Source: Cyclaneusma minus (Eukaryota > Ascomycota > Leotiomycetes > Marthamycetales > Marthamycetaceae). From it: DNA of 64,000 bases. The position numbers and the translations under genes were made by a program. Each line of letters starts with the position of its first letter. The first letter of the stretch is position 1. The notes beneath the pieces are model-generated. The model had not been told where the DNA came from. It saw only the letters and a program-made list of their open reading frames with translations, and did not search any database. This document shows positions 59,901 to 64,000 of the stretch, one piece after another. Where the stretch lies: assembly GCA_037179335.1 (NCBI GenBank), contig JAKZHN010000009.1:434001-498000 (forward strand), given 5' to 3'.

Positions 59901-60249
59901 CATCGAAGAGCTTCTGTCTGCATCTGGCGCTGCTCAGGCCGCTTCTGCAGTTGCCGCCGCGCAGCACGGCGAGTTCGACGATTCGGATGGCGAACATGGT
60001 GACTGGGAAGACGTGCCCAACACGCTTGATCTAGGTCTGGGCTCGACGATGTCCGACCTGATGGCGTGGGGCGAGGGCAAGCAGATGTCGCGACAGAAAG
60101 ATGATGAGACGCAGGCTTACTTGATCGAGTTCTTCGTCACGGCCGAGAGGGAGAACACGGCGGGCTTTGCGGAGTACTATGGCATGTTGAGCGACGATGA
60201 GAAGAGGAAGCTTGGTGAGGTTGCTGCGCATGCTACGGGAGGCGCCTGA
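56956..60249 (+). CDS. kap114: Importin-9/Kap114-type karyopherin beta (1039 aa)
   Basis: Three exons are read: 56956-57299, 57408-59782 and 59849-60249. The acceptor of intron 1 restores SYVVSSIARVEFPESWPNLL, the importin-beta N-terminal block (I A..D.P..WP.L). The length fits the family. Long HEAT-repeat helices fill the middle. Late matches to importin-9 include WHDETGRSGLEV, LAAELVEKAG, FIQSLILVFARL, RIMTRSQTKN followed by PDQYTIIPAPLKIIKVLIEEL, an acidic stretch (EFDDSDGEHGDWEDVP) and a C-terminal YLIEFFV....NTAGFAEYY. Kap114 and importin-9 carry histones H2A-H2B and TBP into the nucleus. Intron 2 (66 nt) lacks a stop and keeps frame, so retention would add 22 residues. An ATG three codons in (ASMED) is an alternative start. 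Confidence 0.9.
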
Positions 60250-61645
60250 AAGGTTTTTGCATCGCAAAAAGAAGGAGTGTGAAAAGGCGTGGGGGAAAAG
60301 AGCATACATTGTGACCATCGGTATATATTTTGGGAGACCGGAGTCACTGAATGCACAGAAATGGCGAATTTTTAATGCTTATTGTTTGGGGAGCGAGCGT
60401 GGAAGAAGGATTGCTTTACATTATTCCCTGGTGCGAGCCAGAACATGCCTGGCTCATCAAAGGCCTTACTTCTTGTATTTTTAGGTCGCGAAGGCGTCCG
60501 TCTTCACCGAGTTCACCGTCGTACTTTTTGCTTGATTGGGGAGCCAAAAGCGATGGAGAAGGGGTGGATTGATCATACCTTGGATGGGGCGTAGAAGAGG
60601 AGTGGGAGTGATGCTAGGTGTTAGAGGAAAGGGTGTAGATGTATCAAATAAACCACTGATCCTGTCCTTCGGGACCTGGCTTGGTGGATAGACCGTGCTT
60701 TTACACATTCACTTCATTATCTCCAGTTTCGGGTATTCCGCGGATTTCGTTGACGTGGTTCGTGTGGTTTGTTTGCTGCGAGGTAGAGTTTACCAAGGGT
60801 CGCTGTCATTGGACCTGACTAGGATCTTGACTGGGATTGATGGCTGTCAAGAGTTTTGACAACAAGTGTGTCCCCTGTCGGTTTTCGTTTCGATGGCGGG
60901 GAGAGTTCATGTTGGACCGCTATCGTGGCGTGTGACTGGGATGGGACAGTGGATTGTGGGGTTTGGGTTGATGTTCTTGGTCTTGCGGAGAAGAGTTTTA
61001 TGACTCCATGAGATGCCAGATGGTGAAGTCGTCAAGACCTCGTAGCTGGATCTGGCCAGGATCTGAGCTGGAGGTTCCGGCTTGATGATGTCTTGGAGAT
61101 GGGAATCAAGACTTTTACCACATCTCTGCACCCGGCAGTTGTGGAACTTGGGTGCGATTTTGACATACATTCAATCTTGAGCTTCCCTTTGGTGATGCTT
61201 CGTTTCTGTCTGTCGCCTGGTGGAGTTCTGAATGGACTGCCATCTTTTTACTTAGGTAGGATCTTTGTATGTCTATGGGACATTCCGGCTTGTTGAACTT
61301 CTCGCATGCTGTCTGGTGTTTGTGGTTATTGGCCACTGGCCCGCGATTTGCGCGCGCGGTTCCTGAAACCTTATATGGAAACACAAAGTTTTGCCCTGGA
61401 GATCGAGCCAAAGGCAAGCTGGAATACAGTTTCAGCGATTCAGTACAGGATTTGATGGCTCTGTTGTCCTTACGTATTTTCCTTTTTCACTGCCCATATC
61501 AGGAGTTTCAGGAGTTGTAAGAGCTCTCCCAGCCATTTCTTGCAATACTAGAGCTGCCGTACACTCGAATCGTTCCCAGGCAAGTTGATTAACCTACCCT
61601 CCAAATCCTTACTAACCAATACAGATCAGGCCTCCGAGATCCACA
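60250..61645. other. Intergenic region after kap114
   Basis: About 1.4 kb without a supported gene. Composition is ordinary, and G/T-rich on the + strand between 60700 and 61090. I see no repeat or RNA gene. Confidence 0.5.
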
Positions 61646-62017
61646 ATGCGACCCGTCATAGTCGAAGAGCAAGACGTTGAACTCCGGCTAGGCTCGGTAC
61701 CAGATGTCCAGCACTCTTCCGATACAGAGTCAGAAGACTCGACCGATGGCCAAAATAAAATGGCCGAGATCAAGAAAGATGTGACCATGGACGCGAGAAT
61801 TACTGGCCACACTTTTGCCAAAGTCAGCCGTCATACCCGCAGCCGCGCCTGTTGCGAAACCTTAGGGCCAGAGACAGAAACCGCTTCTCTAGAGGCACCG
61901 CGCGAAACCTCTACGAAGTTCAATCACTTGACAGAGTTTTGTTGCGCTTTGGTGAGGCTGTACTTGAGAAAAAGGTATATCCTGGAAAACTTCCGGCCTG
62001 TACGCTTGCTGACTTGA
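61646..62017 (+). CDS. Possible small protein, low confidence
   Basis: The open frame is 123 codons, starting MRPVIVEEQDVELRLGSVP and acidic and Ser-rich for the first 50 residues. From about 61840 another frame looks more protein-like (LDRVLLRFGEAVLEKKVYPG, ending RRWRRKRRLAE at 62058). Either a frameshift near 61840 joins the two or neither is real. No family is recognised. Confidence 0.3.
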   Translation: MRPVIVEEQDVELRLGSVPDVQHSSDTESEDSTDGQNKMAEIKKDVTMDARITGHTFAKVSRHTRSRACCETLGPETETASLEAPRETSTKFNHLTEFCCALVRLYLRKRYILENFRPVRLLT

Positions 62018-62386
62018 TATACAGGCGATGGAGACGCAAAAGGCGTCTTGCAGAGTAAAAGAGATCTGATTTAAAGTCTTCCAGAAACGAGAACGCCGTG
62101 TACGAGGTTGTGGATGGATAATGTGCTACTTGCTTGAAACTTCGAGCTAAACTCGAAAGTTTAGCCCCGCACATGAGCAATTGAAGACAAAGCAAGCATG
62201 AGCCGTGAGCGCAGTTTCAGTCATCACATGTCGGGTGTTACTCTTAGCAAAAGAGCAGATAATGGACCTCCTCTCCTTCCAGGTTACTCTCTTTTCCTCT
62301 TCTCCCCTCGAAGTCCTCCAAACTATTCCTCCATTTACCAGCCATCTGTGTACCCTTTGCAATACTCGTATACTTCTTGAATCAGC

Positions 62387-63111
62387 ATGTCTGCCCCACG
62401 AGCAGCCCCTGGAGATTCAGATCCCCATCCTGAATTACCCCAACGCTTTATCGACCATACGAAAGACCTAAACTCGTTGTTCGGCAAGCTGTTGATCCAA
62501 CGCCCAGGGCCCCATACTCTCTCCGATGCACACATCAAGGTTCTCGCCAACCACCAACGCAAGGCGGACGAGTTCCTGGAAGAAGCGAAGGACCTTAGAC
62601 GTCAGCTGGAGAGTGTTCACACGCTTTTACACCCTACTGCCGCGTGCATTGAAGAATATCACATCTGTGCTCAGGGCGGCGCCTCTCATATTGCGCCAAA
62701 GACCGCATCCGATGCTCCTGAGAATGCCGTCGAGGATCCTGGTCTCGCGGAATTTGTCGTGGCGGCTCAGCTCAGCCTCAAGCGTTGTAATTTTCTTCGC
62801 GAGTTCATGGTCTTGACCGAATTCCGTGCACACATCAATGATGCGCTTACAGCCAGCATCGTATGTTTGTTATCAACGCTCCCTGCTCGTGCGTGTGTAC
62901 TAACATATAGCAGTCTAAGGCCAATGCAAAAGAGGCCCAAATCCAGGCAGAAAAGGCCAAACTCGAGGCAGAAAAGGCCAAATGTCAGACAGCGAAGGCA
63001 ATCTTTGAACAAGTAGAAGCCGAATGGTTCACAACAAAGGTCGAACATCCGAAAGCAACGACCGAACAACGTCATCAGCAGATCATCTCGGAGACTGCTC
63101 CGGGGGAGTAG
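62387..63111 (+). CDS. Small coiled-coil protein (223 aa), unknown function
   Basis: Exon 1 is 62387-62860 and exon 2 begins at 62914 (62911 is an in-frame alternative, an ATAGCAG tandem acceptor). The donor is GTATGT and a CTAAC branch site is present. Residues 1-60 are mixed; the middle is alpha-helical (HQRKADEFLEEAKDLRRQLE; LAEFVVAAQLSLKRC). Exon 2 encodes a strong coiled coil, KANAKEAQIQAEKAKLEAE, with AEKAKLE-type heptads, ending about 65 residues after the splice. No known domain was recognised. The leader is C/T-rich. It could bind a partner through the coiled coil, but nothing shows which. Confidence 0.7.
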
Positions 63112-64000
63112 AACGCCTCTCGGGAAGAAGCTGGTCACTGCAGCTCCATGGCTGATCAACTGCACCGGCCCGACTCTCCAACCACCCTTCAAAGCCCCCA
63201 TCAGCCTCAGCGTCCACTTCAGCGTGGGCGTGGCCATCACTCAACAGGACTTGGGGGTTGTGGAGTTGGTTATGCGAGGCGCTCTAGATCCTCGAGATGA
63301 TTCGTCGAATGTGCAATTGGTGTCAAATCAGGGGTCTTCGCCATTTATGCTTAAATGGGGTCAATCTGTGTTCCGATGGAGGAATGTCGTTTCCTTCGTT
63401 CGTAGGTGGTCGGTGCAGTTATCACTATGTCACTGGCAGATATTCTGGGCTTGACTTGGTTGAATTGTGACATGAGAACTGAATCTTTGTGCATTCTGCT
63501 GTCGATGTTGTCTTGGTGATTACTGGTTTCAGATGCAGTGAGTGCAAAATCTCCTAGATTAATGTATTCTGTGTGGCTTTCCGCCAAAGACGCCACGAAG
63601 TTTGACAGGCTTTAGTTGCCGGCCTGATAGAGTTCAAATCGGGCCGCTGTCACTGTTGTGACCATGATCCTAGGCCCTATTATCTTCCATGTTTGTGCCC
63701 TGCTTAGTTTGTACTGGCTTTTCACGAAAGGTCGCATGGTATTCCGTTGGACCCTGATAATTATCTATCAATGACTCTGAGAATCTTACTTCGATGTGCT
63801 TTCCCTTCCAATCCTAGTCATCAATTCCATAATGACAGGTTCTACGATCCAAATCTTGATATGGCTCAACTTCCAAGGTTCAGGGTTCAGTATTCTAGAG
63901 ATACTTTTTCGATTGAGCTTCTCGTACAGTAAGTCACATCTTGGCACTCTGCGCTGCAGTCTTGAAGCTTCGGTAGGAAAGTCAAAGACTACCCAGCAGA
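63112..64000. other. Terminal intergenic region
   Basis: About 0.9 kb to the window edge without a supported gene. Short + strand frames (63224-63454, 63747-63932) have no recognisable features. A gene may begin beyond the end. Confidence 0.45.

Noticed and set aside
63600..63660. B-box-like GAGTTCAAATCGGG
   Set aside because: There is no matching A box or cloverleaf.
1..64000. CRISPR arrays or bacterial operon signals
   Set aside because: No regularly spaced short repeats were seen. Introns and RIP-like decay show this is fungal nuclear DNA.

Overview
The window looks like chromosomal DNA of a filamentous ascomycete. The evidence is short GT-AG introns with CTAAC-like branch sites, CT-rich leaders, fungal gene families, and an abrupt alternation between ordinary gene islands and very A/T-rich blocks full of decayed retrotransposons. 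That pattern is the usual result of RIP (repeat-induced point mutation). A dothideomycete is my best guess, but nothing here settles the genus.

Layout. (1) 1 to about 8650: A/T block with a decayed Ty3/gypsy element on the + strand and one GC-rich patch that escaped decay. (2) About 8650 to 32069: gene island I. It holds nine paralogous BTB/POZ genes, five on + (9475-16386 and 17582-18339) and four on - (23705-31127). A gene for a secreted, cysteine-rich, probably GPI-anchored wall protein (20657-22651) sits between the two arrays. Four of the nine BTB copies are damaged: one has three stops, one has one stop, and two have homopolymer or single-base frameshifts. All nine share a phase-2 intron just before the BTB domain. 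The four - strand copies share a promoter motif, GCGCTCAAA, about 271-279 bp upstream of the start codon. (3) 32070-49437: one Ty1/copia insertion of 17.4 kb, bounded by 129-bp LTRs and a perfect 5-bp target duplication (CTAGC). It is swollen by nested insertions, including a complete 6.0-kb Ty3/gypsy element (LTRs 32305-32500 and 38103-38296, target duplication TTAAT) and a probable solo LTR. The flanking islands were therefore once contiguous. (4) 49443-64000: gene island II. It holds an unidentified gene, a vacuolar TRP-type Ca2+ channel gene (yvc1), a HORMA-domain REV7/MAD2B gene, an importin-9/KAP114 gene, a small coiled-coil gene, and a few weak candidates.

How it fits together. Island II is mostly conserved housekeeping: calcium release, translesion synthesis and nuclear import. 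Island I is a lineage-specific BTB array undergoing duplication and decay beside RIP-mutated transposons. Several nonsense changes in the BTB copies are C-to-T or G-to-A in CpA/TpG context, as expected if RIP has touched the duplicated genes. BTB proteins often act as CUL3 ubiquitin-ligase adaptors, but nothing here shows the targets of this family. All exon boundaries were read by eye from splice consensus and reading-frame continuity.
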